Assembly (NCBI RefSeq): GCF_002811945.1
Contig: NZ_NPDX01000001.1
Span: 372,001-436,000 of the forward strand
Reading direction: 5' to 3'
DNA: 64,000 nt
From: Leptospira harrisiae
GTDB lineage: Bacteria > Spirochaetota > Leptospiria > Leptospirales > Leptospiraceae
Below the pieces are notes generated by a model. That model had not been told where the DNA came from. It did no database searches and saw only the letters and a list, made by a program, of their open reading frames with translations. Each line of letters starts with the position of its first letter. Within the stretch, counting starts at the first letter, position 1. Made by a program: the position numbers and the translations under genes. Below, piece after piece: positions 1 through 8,990 of the stretch.

Positions 1-514
1 CAAGAACCCAGTCTCGAATCAAACCATAGTGTACCACACGCACTCCACCGGCATTGGTCGCAATGTTTCCACCAATATGACTAGATCCAGTGGCAGCAAA
101 ATCCACTGGAAAATAAAATCCACGTTCTTCTGCTTCTTTGTGGAGATTCTTTGTGATCATTCCGGCTTGTACGTGTAAGGTGCCAAGAAAGGGGTCAAAG
201 TCAACCACTTTGTCCATTTTGGATAATGAGATAACTATTTCTCCATTTTTGGCAACAGCTCCACCAGCATAACCGGTTCGTCCCCCAGATGGTACGACTG
301 CAATATCGTTTTTGTAAGCATAAGAAACAATCGCAGCAACATCTTCCGTACTTTCTGGAAATACTAATACTTGGTAATTTGGTGGATAAACTTTAGTTCT
401 ATCAGTTCCATAAGAATTGAACAAAGCTTCATCCATGGTTCCGTCATTTTTTTGTATTACCTTTTTGTCACCAATGAGTTGGCTTAAGTCATTTTTTGTT
501 TTTGAAAAATCCAT
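1..514 (-). CDS. FAD-linked oxidase (GlcD/D-lactate dehydrogenase type), C-terminus beyond window edge
   Basis: Partial gene: about 171 N-terminal residues are visible, starting MDFSKTKNDLSQLIGD, and the rest lies left of base 1. The visible part reads as the FAD_binding_4 (PCMH-type) domain of flavoproteins that oxidise 2-hydroxy acids such as glycolate or D-lactate. The flavin-pyrophosphate loop PSGGRTGYAGGAV and the downstream segment HIGGNIATNAGGVRVVHYG are typical of this family. The start codon ATG is 10 bases after the ppk1 stop, so the two genes are probably co-transcribed. The substrate cannot be assigned because the C-terminal domain is missing. Family assignment is firm; specificity is not. 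Confidence 0.85.
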   Translation of the reverse strand, partial: MDFSKTKNDLSQLIGDKKVIQKNDGTMDEALFNSYGTDRTKVYPPNYQVLVFPESTEDVAAIVSYAYKNDIAVVPSGGRTGYAGGAVAKNGEIVISLSKMDKVVDFDPFLGTLHVQAGMITKNLHKEAEERGFYFPVDFAATGSSHIGGNIATNAGGVRVVHYGLIRDWVL

Positions 515-524
515 TCTTTATCCT

Positions 525-2603
525 TTAGATATCAACCATGTCGATTTGAGAGTTAACAGCAGGATCATCATCGCCTGGTGTCAAACGTGTGTAAGTTCCG
601 TCAGATTCTAAAACTCTTGCTTGTGTGTTATCACGAAGGAGAAGTTCCAGGATTTTACTGATTCTTTTTTTATGTTTATCCTGTAAGATCGGAAACATAA
701 CTTCAATTCGACGAAGAAAGTTTCTTGGCATACAATCGGCAGATGCCAAATAAACATCTGGTTTTCCGCCGTTTTCAAAACTATAAATTCGTGAATGTTC
801 TAAGTATCTTCCGACAATGGAGCGAACATTGATGCGATCAGAAACTCCTGGAATTCCGGGCCTTAAACAACAGATCCCCCGAATGATTAAATCAATTTTA
901 ACTCCCGCTTGTGAAGCCTCGTAAAGTTTTAAAATGATATCAGGATCTACAAGAGAGTTCATTTTAAATATGACACGAGCTTGTTTTCCGTTTTTTGCAT
1001 TGTCTGTTTCTCTTTGGATCAGATGGAGAAACTCTTCTTTTAAAAAAGTAGGAGCGGCATAAATTTTAGAAAGCCTAGGCATTTTACCTGAACTTGTGAT
1101 GGTGTTGAAAAGAATCGCAACATCTTCAGTGATTTCAGGATTTGCCGTGAACAAACTTAAGTCTGTATAAAACCTGGCAGTGGTCGAGTTATAGTTTCCT
1201 GTTCCTAGGTGTACATAACGATTGAGTTTATCATCTTCTCTGCGTACGATGAGTAACATCTTACAATGGATTTTAAGTCCGACCACACCATAAACAACGT
1301 GAACACCACTATCCTCAAGTTTTTTGGCCCAACGAATGTTTCTTTCTTCGTCAAACCTTGCTTTGAGTTCCACAAGAACTGTAACCTGTTTGCCGTTTTC
1401 TGCTGCTTCCCCTAAATATTGGATGATGGGTGAATCTCCAGAAGTTCTATATAAGGTCATTTTGATGGCAAGGACCTTTGGGTCTTGGCTTGCTATCTTT
1501 AACATATCTTCAATCGACTTAAAACTTTCATAAGGGTGATGAAGTAAGTGATCATTTTTACGAATTTCCGAAAAGATAGATTCACTTTTTTTTGCAGCAA
1601 AACCAGATTTTGGAACAGGATATGAATATTTTAAATGGCTAGTTTTTTCTAAACTTTGAAAGAACATAAGGTCATTTAAACTGAGTAAGGTGGGAATTTC
1701 CATCACTTGGTATTCTTCCAATTCCAAAAGCCCACGTAACAATTCTTTGATGTGCCCTGCGCCAGAGTGAACATCCAAACGAACCGCATCTCCCCACATT
1801 CGGTTCTTTAATTCGTTTTTCATTGTGGCAAGAAGGTCGCCAATGTTTTGTTCTTCATTGATGGAGATATCCGCATCTCTTACTATTTTGAATGTATGAA
1901 TTTGTTTTACATTCATTCCAAAGAAAAGGTCACCTAAATGAAGTTTGATGATCTCTTCTAGAGGGAAATACCTTCTCACGTCAGTTTCTTTGTTTTGTGG
2001 TAATTGCAAAAAACGTGGAAGAACACTCGGCACCTGAACGATGGCAAAAAGTTCTTTAGCTTTGTTTTTATCATCATCCGAATACAAAGTGATTCCCAAA
2101 TTCAAAGTTCTGTTGAGAATATGAGGAAAAGGATGTGAAGGATCAATCGCAAGTGGAGTGAGGATGGAAGAGACTTCTCGTTTGTAATAATTTTTTACAA
2201 ATTGGATGTCATCACCGGCAAGTTCGCTAGGATCTTGGACCACCACAATTTTGTTTGTTTTTAGTTCGACAAGGATCTCATCTAAGGACTCATATTGTCT
2301 TTTTACAAATTGTCCCACTTTGGAGTAGAGTTCGGCAAGTGTTTCAGAAGTGCGTTTCCCATTGAGGCTACGTTCTTCGATTCCTGCATTTTTTAAGTTG
2401 AGAAGGCCCGCCACTCGGACCATAAAAAACTCATCCAAATTGGATTCAGTGATACAAAGAAATTTGAGGCGTTCGAGAAGGGGGTTCTCCTTATCAAAGG
2501 ATTCTTCCAATACACGGTGGTTGAAGTCGACCCAGGAAAGTTCGCGGTCGAAGAAGATATTTTGGTTCCCCAGTTCTATTTTTTCTGTAGGGCTAGCAGT
2601 CAT
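525..2603 (-). CDS. ppk1: Polyphosphate kinase 1
   Basis: A 692-residue protein, the usual PPK1 length (about 690). PPK1 reversibly transfers the gamma-phosphate of ATP onto polyphosphate chains at the inner membrane. The N-terminal signature is visible (NIFFDRELSWVDFNHRVLEE, then ESNLDEFFMVRVAGL), as are the two phospholipase-D-like catalytic segments with their essential histidines (GLKIHCKML and YVHLGTGNYN, matching His435 and His454 of E. coli). The C-terminal segment IVGRYLEHSRIY...YLASADCMPRN is also diagnostic. The open frame extends 137 codons upstream into fliD, but that part is antisense to fliD and has no PPK similarity. I chose the ATG at 2603, just before MTASPTEKIELGNQN. It is divergent from fliD with 91 bp between starts. 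Confidence 0.95.
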   Translation of the reverse strand: MTASPTEKIELGNQNIFFDRELSWVDFNHRVLEESFDKENPLLERLKFLCITESNLDEFFMVRVAGLLNLKNAGIEERSLNGKRTSETLAELYSKVGQFVKRQYESLDEILVELKTNKIVVVQDPSELAGDDIQFVKNYYKREVSSILTPLAIDPSHPFPHILNRTLNLGITLYSDDDKNKAKELFAIVQVPSVLPRFLQLPQNKETDVRRYFPLEEIIKLHLGDLFFGMNVKQIHTFKIVRDADISINEEQNIGDLLATMKNELKNRMWGDAVRLDVHSGAGHIKELLRGLLELEEYQVMEIPTLLSLNDLMFFQSLEKTSHLKYSYPVPKSGFAAKKSESIFSEIRKNDHLLHHPYESFKSIEDMLKIASQDPKVLAIKMTLYRTSGDSPIIQYLGEAAENGKQVTVLVELKARFDEERNIRWAKKLEDSGVHVVYGVVGLKIHCKMLLIVRREDDKLNRYVHLGTGNYNSTTARFYTDLSLFTANPEITEDVAILFNTITSSGKMPRLSKIYAAPTFLKEEFLHLIQRETDNAKNGKQARVIFKMNSLVDPDIILKLYEASQAGVKIDLIIRGICCLRPGIPGVSDRINVRSIVGRYLEHSRIYSFENGGKPDVYLASADCMPRNFLRRIEVMFPILQDKHKKRISKILELLLRDNTQARVLESDGTYTRLTPGDDDPAVNSQIDMVDI

Positions 2604-2694
2604 AATTCTAGGATTTGGGAAGGAAAAAATTCTGTAAATTCCTAATCCTTTTGTAGAATTCGACGACACTAGATTCAGAGGGATTTGGGACGAT

Positions 2695-4617
2695 ATGCCA
2701 GCATACACCATGCCGGGTCTAATGACTGGGCAAAATACAAACGATATCGTTAAAAAACTGGTCGAACTCGAACGCCGGCCCATCAAACGATGGGAAACCG
2801 AAAACGAATACGCCAAGGCACAGATACAAATCTGGGGAGAAGTGAAAAATCTTTCCGCCAACCTACAAACCAAAACCCGTGCCCTTGTTTCCTTTACCGC
2901 TCCCTTTGCTACCAAATCGGTTTCTTCTTCAGTTGAAGGTGTGATCACTGGGGAGGCTTCTCGCGCTGCCAAATCAGGAAACCGAGCTTTAGAAATCACG
3001 GAAATGGCAAGCAAACATCAGTTATCTGGTGTTGCCATCGATTCAGACATTCGTTTGCCAGAAGGAAGTTTTACTATCTATTCTGGAAAATCCAAAGAGG
3101 TTGTGACTTTCCCAGGTGGGACATTAAGTGAACTCACTACCGCCATCAAAAATATGGCAGGGGGGATTGCTGACACTTCTATCATCAAAATAGATAAAGA
3201 CTCTTCTATCCTTACGGTGACCTCAGTTAAGACTGGCAAAAAAAATGAACTTCAATTTGCTGATCCCAATGGAATTTTAAAACTAGCAGGCCTAGTTGGC
3301 GAAAACAAAGCCAGTGTAGAAGATACTAAACAACTGTTATCTCTGGATGTTGCTAAATCAAAGGTTTGGGACCAAACTAAGTTTAAAAAATCAGAATCCG
3401 AAACGGAAAAACTGATCCAATCCGAAGAAGGAATCAGTATCAAACCAGACACTGCATTTTCGATTCCTGTTGCCGTAACAGAAATCAAAGAAAGAGCTTT
3501 TGTTGAAGTTGAAATCATCGGTGAAGCTCCTGCAGTGATGGAGCTGGGAATTGGATTTGAAAAGGATGGAAGTGTTCGCAATAAATTCCTTCCCATCACC
3601 AAAACAGAATCCAAATATGTTTTTTTGGCTGGAGATTTTGCAAGCGATAAAAATCTAACATCAATTATACTTTCTAATGCTGCAACCACACCAGTTCTCA
3701 TTAAATCCGTGACCCTTGTCACACCACAAGCACCAGGAACGGCAGAACCATTAAAGGTATTACAAGAAGGAAAAGATCTTAAAATCAAAATTGATGGCGT
3801 GGAAATCACTCGTGAATCTAACGAAGGGATTGCGGATGTATTGGAAGGAATTTCGTTTAATGTTCATAAAGTGACCGAAGAACCTGTTACTTTAAAAATT
3901 CATGTGGATCATGCCAAAGGATCTGCCCTGATCAAAGAATGGGTGGATGCTTATAATGAACTTATGAAGTTTTCTAAGGAAGTCACTTCCGTAGAAAAAA
4001 ATGGAAAAATTTCTGATAAAAAAGAAAGTGATGATTCCAAATCAGCAGACATCTCAAAGGACTTTTGGGATAACAAATCCAAATCAGGAATTCTTGCTGG
4101 TGAAAATGCAATCCTAAGACTCATTGCCTCTCTAAAAACAACAGCTAACTCATATTATCCTGCTACAAAAGAGAATGGATTTCGAGTTTTAACCGACATC
4201 GGAATCTCCACGGGAGCAGTAGGATCCAATTGGGAAAAAATCCAAGATGGGCTTTTACAAATTGATCAAGAACGTTTGATTGCCGTCCTTTCTGAAAACC
4301 CAGATGGGGTTCGTGATTTATTTGCGTCCGATCCGAACAACGATGCAAAAATGGAAGAGGGGGTTGGAATTCGATTACTTGAAATTCTAAAACCTTATAA
4401 TCAATATGCCTCCGGAATTGTCACAAGCAAAGTAAAACTTTTGGAAGAAAGTGTCTCAGGAAATAATAAAAAAATCAAAGAACATGAGTCTCATCTCATT
4501 AGTTTTGAAGCCAAGCTGAAACAACGATTTCTCTACATGGAACAAGGTGTGGGAAAAAACAAATCAGTTGGAAACTATTTACAGAATAATATGTTTAGAG
4601 GGAACGGTGGGGAATGA
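2695..4617 (+). CDS. fliD: Flagellar filament cap / hook-associated protein 2
   Basis: A 640-residue FliD. It caps the flagellar filament and assists flagellin folding; in spirochaetes this happens in the periplasm. The N-terminus MPAYTMPGLMTGQNTNDIVKK is the FliD_N signature (conserved GLxTGxD/NxxxIVxxL), followed by the D0/D1 helix. The C-terminal FliD_C region ends in a predicted coiled coil (SKVKLLEESVSGNNKKIKEH onward). The central part is a beta-rich variable domain. There is no signal peptide, as expected for export through the flagellar type III apparatus. The stop overlaps the next gene by ATGA, so the two are translationally coupled. Confidence 0.92.
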   Translation: MPAYTMPGLMTGQNTNDIVKKLVELERRPIKRWETENEYAKAQIQIWGEVKNLSANLQTKTRALVSFTAPFATKSVSSSVEGVITGEASRAAKSGNRALEITEMASKHQLSGVAIDSDIRLPEGSFTIYSGKSKEVVTFPGGTLSELTTAIKNMAGGIADTSIIKIDKDSSILTVTSVKTGKKNELQFADPNGILKLAGLVGENKASVEDTKQLLSLDVAKSKVWDQTKFKKSESETEKLIQSEEGISIKPDTAFSIPVAVTEIKERAFVEVEIIGEAPAVMELGIGFEKDGSVRNKFLPITKTESKYVFLAGDFASDKNLTSIILSNAATTPVLIKSVTLVTPQAPGTAEPLKVLQEGKDLKIKIDGVEITRESNEGIADVLEGISFNVHKVTEEPVTLKIHVDHAKGSALIKEWVDAYNELMKFSKEVTSVEKNGKISDKKESDDSKSADISKDFWDNKSKSGILAGENAILRLIASLKTTANSYYPATKENGFRVLTDIGISTGAVGSNWEKIQDGLLQIDQERLIAVLSENPDGVRDLFASDPNNDAKMEEGVGIRLLEILKPYNQYASGIVTSKVKLLEESVSGNNKKIKEHESHLISFEAKLKQRFLYMEQGVGKNKSVGNYLQNNMFRGNGGE

Positions 4618-5576
4618 TGAATATTTATATCAACGAACAACAATTAGATACTAAACTAGATGGCGAAACAAACCTTGGCCAAGTGTTGGATGAAATTCAA
4701 AAGTGGATTGAATCCAATGGAAAGTATCTACGCCATTTCACTGTGAATGGGAAGGAGTTGAACCGTTCCGATTTAAACGCTGTGGGCGTGGAAGAAACAG
4801 AACGCCTAGATTTGTTTGTAGGTGAAGAATTGGATGTGATCGAAGATAGCCTTTGGGAAGTAGATAACTACGTAGATAAAGTGGGAAGTACTCTTGTTGG
4901 TCGTGATTCTCTGACGGAAAAAGAAACAGAGGATTTAAAAGAAGGAATTCCTTGGATCATTTCCATGATTCGCACCACAACAAAAATTCTGAATTTAAAC
5001 TTAAACCTCATCCAACCAATGGGGAAAGGCAAAAACGTAGAAGAAATTTTGGAGTCCTTACAAAATGGATCAGAAGTTTTAGATTCCACAAAAGCCATTG
5101 AAACATTTTTAGAAGACCTTCGTGATGTAAAACTTTTCCTTATGGATCTTAGCACTCGCCTTGCGGTAATGCGTATGGACGAAAGTGAATTGATCGAAAT
5201 TATCACTCGATTCGTTGTCGATAAAGATAAAATCATCAAAGATTTTATGTTGGTAAATGAAAACTTCCAATCTGGAAAAGATCATTTGGCTTCTGAGATT
5301 TTAAATGATGCAGTTGGTCGGTTAACAGGACTTATGTCAGCACTTGTTTCTGTGCAAACTCGTCATGCGGAACTGGATTGGCAATCTCTTGCGATTGAAG
5401 ATAAAAAACTATCGGATGTGATCACAAGTTTAAATGAAACACTTTCCAACATTGCATCGGCCATGGAAAAAAATGATATAGTTTATGCTGGCGATATTTT
5501 GGAATACGAACTTCCTGAATTACTCAGCGACTTCATTCCTTTCCTTTCACTTGTTTTAGAAAGAGTCGCAGCTTAA
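4614..5576 (+). CDS. Conserved hypothetical protein coupled to fliD
   Basis: A 320-residue acidic cytoplasmic protein without signal peptide or membrane segment. The first 65 residues (INEQQLDTKLDGETNLGQVL ... HFTVNGKELNRSDL) look like a small ubiquitin/ThiS-like beta-grasp fold, and the rest is long amphipathic helices. The start ATG overlaps the fliD stop (ATGA), and a second ATG follows one codon later. Tight coupling suggests a role with FliD, for example as an export chaperone or in filament assembly, but no known flagellar chaperone family is recognisable. It ends convergently, overlapping the stop of the minus-strand gene at 5573. Function is inferred from context only. Confidence 0.75.
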   Translation: MMNIYINEQQLDTKLDGETNLGQVLDEIQKWIESNGKYLRHFTVNGKELNRSDLNAVGVEETERLDLFVGEELDVIEDSLWEVDNYVDKVGSTLVGRDSLTEKETEDLKEGIPWIISMIRTTTKILNLNLNLIQPMGKGKNVEEILESLQNGSEVLDSTKAIETFLEDLRDVKLFLMDLSTRLAVMRMDESELIEIITRFVVDKDKIIKDFMLVNENFQSGKDHLASEILNDAVGRLTGLMSALVSVQTRHAELDWQSLAIEDKKLSDVITSLNETLSNIASAMEKNDIVYAGDILEYELPELLSDFIPFLSLVLERVAA

Positions 5577-5788
5577 GGATTCGGTTCTTTAGGGAATCGG
5601 GTGGCAATCCGGTTCCCAATCCCAAACAATACTCCCACAGAAAACACCACTCCTCCCCAAATCAAATTAAGATTCCACCCTAGAGATTTTTCATACATAG
5701 GATCGGACCAAGTCCAGACTCCATAGAGAGATAAGATCACTCCTAGGATTAAAAATAAAACTGCAAGAATGGATGATAGGGAAATCAT
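5573..5788 (-). CDS. Small two-helix membrane protein
   Basis: A 71-residue protein with two hydrophobic segments (SSILAVLFLILGVILSLYGV and LIWGGVVFSVGVLFGIG) and a basic C-terminal tail. The start overlaps the stop of the upstream methyltransferase gene by 4 bp (ATGA), which supports it being a real co-translated gene. Its 3' end overlaps the convergent fliD-operon gene by 4 bp. No family is recognised. Confidence 0.65.
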   Translation of the reverse strand: MISLSSILAVLFLILGVILSLYGVWTWSDPMYEKSLGWNLNLIWGGVVFSVGVLFGIGNRIATRFPKEPNP

Positions 5789-6636
5789 GGCTTCTTTAAG
5801 GTCAAAAATAAAGTATTGTTCCAGTTGATGGTTCTAAAACTTAAAGTAAAGATTAGTTTTGTAAAATAATAATAAGCTAACTTTAAATAAACGGCAAGTT
5901 TGCTTTTGCTTCCAGATACAGAAAGGATGGGCATAAGCACTTTGTATTTTGGTTTTATAAATCCACATTGTTTTCCTAGTTCTGCCAATGTATGCATCTT
6001 GTAATTGTTGACGTGGTCTTTTGCTTCTAGGTAATGAACCCCTTCCTGCATCCCTTTTAATTTTACCTTTAGATTTGCTTTTGCTAGTTGGATGGGAAAG
6101 TTGGGAGTTTGTAAAAATAGAATCCCACCGGGTTTCAGTAGTCCGTGTAGGTAAGTGAGTAAAGAATGTGGTTTGGGAATGTGTTCGATCACATCCCATA
6201 AAGTGATGATATCAAAACTTTCTTTAGGAAGTTTGGAATCTTGGACAAGACCCGCATACACAGTTTTCATTCCATTTTGTTCGTTGGCAAATTTGACAGC
6301 TTGTTTGGAAATTTCATAACCAACGGCAGACCAACCTGGTTTTTTGGTAAGCACTGCCTTCACAAAAAATCCAAGCCCACAACCCACATCGAGTAAGTTT
6401 CCTTTCTCCTGTTTTAAGTAAGTCGAAATGAAATCGGAATACACAGCTCGGTGTGCATCATCCCACCATTTTAAATCATAGGTTTGTTCTGCTCCGTCCC
6501 AATAACCTTCGTAATGTTCTTCTTGTTCATAAGAGGAATATACATGTCCACATTTTTTACATTCTAAAATAGGGGTTCCATTTTCATTGAAAACGGTTTT
6601 GGACTCGGCAGATTGGCAAAGGATACAAGATTTCAT
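5785..6636 (-). CDS. Class I SAM-dependent methyltransferase with N-terminal zinc ribbon
   Basis: A 283-residue protein. Residues about 4-27 hold a CxxC...CxxC zinc ribbon (CILC, CKKC) followed by HVYSS. The Rossmann methyltransferase core follows, with motif I LLDVGCGLGFFVKAV and the acidic/motif IV region FDIITLWDVIEHIPKP. This zinc-ribbon plus Methyltransf_12/23 arrangement is common in enzymes modifying sugars, lipids or small metabolites; the substrate cannot be inferred. The C-terminal 60 residues are hydrophobic and aromatic, which may allow membrane contact. It is the first gene of a two-gene unit and is divergent from dapF with 111 bp between starts. Confidence 0.85.
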   Translation of the reverse strand: MKSCILCQSAESKTVFNENGTPILECKKCGHVYSSYEQEEHYEGYWDGAEQTYDLKWWDDAHRAVYSDFISTYLKQEKGNLLDVGCGLGFFVKAVLTKKPGWSAVGYEISKQAVKFANEQNGMKTVYAGLVQDSKLPKESFDIITLWDVIEHIPKPHSLLTYLHGLLKPGGILFLQTPNFPIQLAKANLKVKLKGMQEGVHYLEAKDHVNNYKMHTLAELGKQCGFIKPKYKVLMPILSVSGSKSKLAVYLKLAYYYFTKLIFTLSFRTINWNNTLFLTLKKP

Positions 6637-6747
6637 GGTCTGAGAGTCAGTCTAAATGATGAGAACAAGGGTCAAACTAAAAAACCTTGATCCGGCTTGC
6701 CAACATTCATGATGAAAAAAACATGGGGTGAGATAAGAGAGGATTAA

Positions 6748-7590
6748 ATGAAAATCAACTTCACCAAAATGGAAGGAATTGGAAATGACTATGTGTATAT
6801 CGATGCAACGAAAAACGATATTCGTCTCAGTCCCGAACAAATCCAAAAACTATCCGACCGCAATTTCGGAATTGGTGGAGACGGGGTGATTTTTATCCGT
6901 AACTCAAAAACCGGTGAATTCCAAATGGACATGTACAACTCTGATGGAAGTTCTTCAGAGATGTGTGGGAATGGAGTCCGTTGTGTGGGAAAATTTGTTT
7001 TTGACCATGGTCTGACTAAAAACCAAAAGCCAACCATTGAAACTGGTAAAGGTGTTCTCACCCTCGACCTAAAAACAGGAAACAATGGCAAAGTAGAAAT
7101 GGTAACTGTGGATATGGGTGAACCCATCCTCAAACCATCCCTTGTTCCCATTGTATGGACAGGTGACGAACCAGTCATCAACCAAGTCTTGGAAGTCCAA
7201 GGAAAGAAGTATCATTTTACAGCTGTTAGTATGGGGAACCCTCATTGTGTGATTTATGTGGACGATGCCGATGCCTTCCCGGTGCGGGAGATTGGACCTC
7301 TCATTGAAAACCACCCACTTTTCCCAAGAAGGGTGAATGTGGAATTTGTTTCGGTTCGGGGAAAGGACCATCTTTACCAAAGGACTTGGGAAAGAGGGGC
7401 CGGGGAAACCTTGGCTTGTGGGACTGGGGCCTGTGCTGTGACCGTTGCTTCCATCTTAAATGGTAAAACAGGAAGATCGGTAAAAATTGATCTTCGTGGT
7501 GGAACCCTCAATATCGAATGGAAAGAAAATGGATCAGTAATGATGACAGGGCCTGCGAAGGAAGTGTTTTCTGGAGAAGTAGAAGTTTAG
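6748..7590 (+). CDS. dapF: Diaminopimelate epimerase
   Basis: A 280-residue DapF, the enzyme that converts LL-diaminopimelate to meso-diaminopimelate for peptidoglycan and lysine synthesis. Both catalytic cysteines are in their signature contexts: [12 protein letters not shown] (about residue 72) and [12 protein letters not shown] (about residue 222). The N-terminus [18 protein letters not shown] is the family signature. The length matches the family norm of about 275. Upstream is the divergent methyltransferase. Downstream is a hairpin terminator embedded in the 3' end of the convergent acyltransferase gene. Confidence 0.96.
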   Translation: MKINFTKMEGIGNDYVYIDATKNDIRLSPEQIQKLSDRNFGIGGDGVIFIRNSKTGEFQMDMYNSDGSSSEMCGNGVRCVGKFVFDHGLTKNQKPTIETGKGVLTLDLKTGNNGKVEMVTVDMGEPILKPSLVPIVWTGDEPVINQVLEVQGKKYHFTAVSMGNPHCVIYVDDADAFPVREIGPLIENHPLFPRRVNVEFVSVRGKDHLYQRTWERGAGETLACGTGACAVTVASILNGKTGRSVKIDLRGGTLNIEWKENGSVMMTGPAKEVFSGEVEV

Positions 7591-7640
7591 ATACACATTC
7601 GTGTAAGTGAATCGGCCATGGTGTCGATTCTGCTTCCAGT

Positions 7641-7660
7641 TGTTAGCAAGTAAGCTAACA
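7641..7660 (+). terminator. Short inverted repeat downstream of dapF
   Basis: TGTTAGC and GCTAACA form a perfect 7-bp stem around AAGTAA, 50 bp after the dapF stop. Only AAAAGTTTT follows, so as a terminator it is weak. It may instead be a processing or regulatory hairpin ahead of the stronger hairpin at 7709. Confidence 0.35.
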
Positions 7661-7708
7661 AAAGTTTTGCGAACCAGGGCAAATAAATACTCTGTTATTT
7701 GAGTTAGT

Positions 7709-7740
7709 AGTAGATTATTTTTTCAAATAATCTACTTTTT
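7709..7740 (+). terminator. Rho-independent terminator for dapF, inside the 3' end of the convergent gene
   Basis: A perfect 12-bp stem (AGTAGATTATTT and AAATAATCTACT, loop TTTC) is followed on the plus strand by a run of five T. The right arm and T run encode the last residues (KVDYLKK) and stop of the minus-strand acyltransferase gene. On the minus strand the hairpin is not followed by a U run, so it serves plus-strand transcripts. Confidence 0.75.
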
Positions 7741-8437
7741 GTAATTCACCCATTCTACGTTTGGTTTCGGTTGAAACCTCCACCATACCCTTGTCAAGCG
7801 GTAGGTGAGCATAGTTTTCGTATTTGATCACTTCCCCAAACACAACATTGATTTTTTTATAAACCACTCGACGTTTGATATCACAAACTTCTTTAGGCAT
7901 CCCCATAAAGGCACGTACCAATGGGGGGATGGGATAATCGGTAACTGTTTCTTCATCGGGAATGATGACTGTCGGTAGGATATCCACTTTGTTTCTAAGA
8001 CTGAAAGCAGCAAAACCCGAATGGAAATTGGCAAGAGGAGCAGAAAAATCATTTTGCACCATATAGTCATGGCCTTCTGGAAAAATCCCAAGTACATCTC
8101 CGTTTTTAAAAACTTGTTGTACCTTTTTGATACTGGCCATAGAGATATTTCCATCGATGGCCATAGGAATGGTTCCTGTTTTTTCCACCAAATCTTTAAA
8201 GAGAGGAATGCGAGTGGTGTACTCCGCAGCAATCCAAGAAATAAATCGAGGAAAGACAGAACCAATCACAAAGGGATCCATATCACTTCTATGATTGCAA
8301 GTGAGGATGAGTTTGCCATTGGGTACTATGTTATGGTAACCGTAGACTGTTGTGTTTACCGCCAAATTAAAGAACGGAGTCACAAACTTTTTGATGTTCT
8401 CAACATTCTTTTTGACTTGGTCTACGGTGTTTTCCAT
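7715..8437 (-). CDS. 1-acyl-sn-glycerol-3-phosphate acyltransferase family protein (PlsC-like)
   Basis: A 240-residue protein with the acyltransferase motifs of the PlsC superfamily: block I TCNHRSDMDPF (catalytic NHxxxxD) and block III GIFPEGHDYM (FPEG). These enzymes acylate lysophosphatidate or related glycerolipids at the inner membrane. The stretch MASIKKVQQVFKNGDVLGIF links the motifs in the usual spacing. It starts 2 bp after the stop of the upstream small gene and is probably co-transcribed with it. Family is certain; whether it is the housekeeping PlsC cannot be told. Confidence 0.88.
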   Translation of the reverse strand: MENTVDQVKKNVENIKKFVTPFFNLAVNTTVYGYHNIVPNGKLILTCNHRSDMDPFVIGSVFPRFISWIAAEYTTRIPLFKDLVEKTGTIPMAIDGNISMASIKKVQQVFKNGDVLGIFPEGHDYMVQNDFSAPLANFHSGFAAFSLRNKVDILPTVIIPDEETVTDYPIPPLVRAFMGMPKEVCDIKRRVVYKKINVVFGEVIKYENYAHLPLDKGMVEVSTETKRRMGELQKVDYLKK

Positions 8438-8438
8438 T

Positions 8439-8729
8439 TCATTCTCCTAAGATTTTTTGCCACCAAGATTTGGTAGAAGGGTCTCCGGCGGGAGTTCTGA
8501 CTTCCTGTCCCATTCCGCTGCCACTATTGGACTCTCTCGGATCAGTGGTAAGCGGCTCTCTACGTTTTTTTCCTAGATGCGGGCTTGGAACGGTTCTTTT
8601 AATCTCTTCTAACTCTTTTTGAGCAGATACATTCGTTTTTAAAAATGCACGGATCTCATCCCATTGGGGATCAAAATCGTTTCCGTACATGGCATAATTC
8701 ATAAGATCAATACGATCAAAATCGGGCAT
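8439..8729 (-). CDS. Hypothetical protein upstream of acyltransferase gene
   Basis: From the ATG at 8729 the product is 96 residues (MPDFDRIDLMNYAMYG onward), hydrophilic, with a charged middle and a Ser/Gly-rich C-terminus ending KSWWQKILGE. The frame stays open to a TTG at 8921. That longer version would add two hydrophobic segments (FWFVFLILCLLDSILSLTLL is the first), so a membrane-anchored form is possible. None of the starts has a convincing ribosome binding site, so the start is uncertain. No family is recognised. It is 1 bp from the acyltransferase gene. Confidence 0.5.
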   Translation of the reverse strand: MPDFDRIDLMNYAMYGNDFDPQWDEIRAFLKTNVSAQKELEEIKRTVPSPHLGKKRREPLTTDPRESNSGSGMGQEVRTPAGDPSTKSWWQKILGE

Positions 8730-8990
8730 GATCAAGATTGAAAGTGATGCCCCGACAAATTCAATCCAATTTTTATTTGGGCACTCCAGAATGGGGGAGG
8801 GCAGTTCCGAAAATAATAAGGTGAGAGATAGAATCGAGTCCAAGAGACATAAGATCAAAAAAACAAACCAGAACACATCCCTATTGCCACCGAATGTAGT
8901 GCCCTTCCCTGTACTTCCCAATAAGGAGAAAATTTTCCATCTCTGTGAAGATTTGTTTTGCGAGCCGGGTGAGGAAAGAGAAGCATAGAA

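Noticed and set aside
2604..3014. 137-codon N-terminal extension of the ppk1 frame
   Set aside because: It is antisense to the start of fliD and has no PPK similarity; the ATG at 2603 gives the family-typical length.
3252..3809. 185-codon minus-strand frame inside fliD
   Set aside because: Fully antisense to a well-recognised gene, with no domain or ribosome binding site.
8728..8988. 86-codon plus-strand frame upstream of the 8991 gene
   Set aside because: Composition is irregular, no domain or ribosome binding site, and it is antisense to the possible extended start of the 8439 gene.
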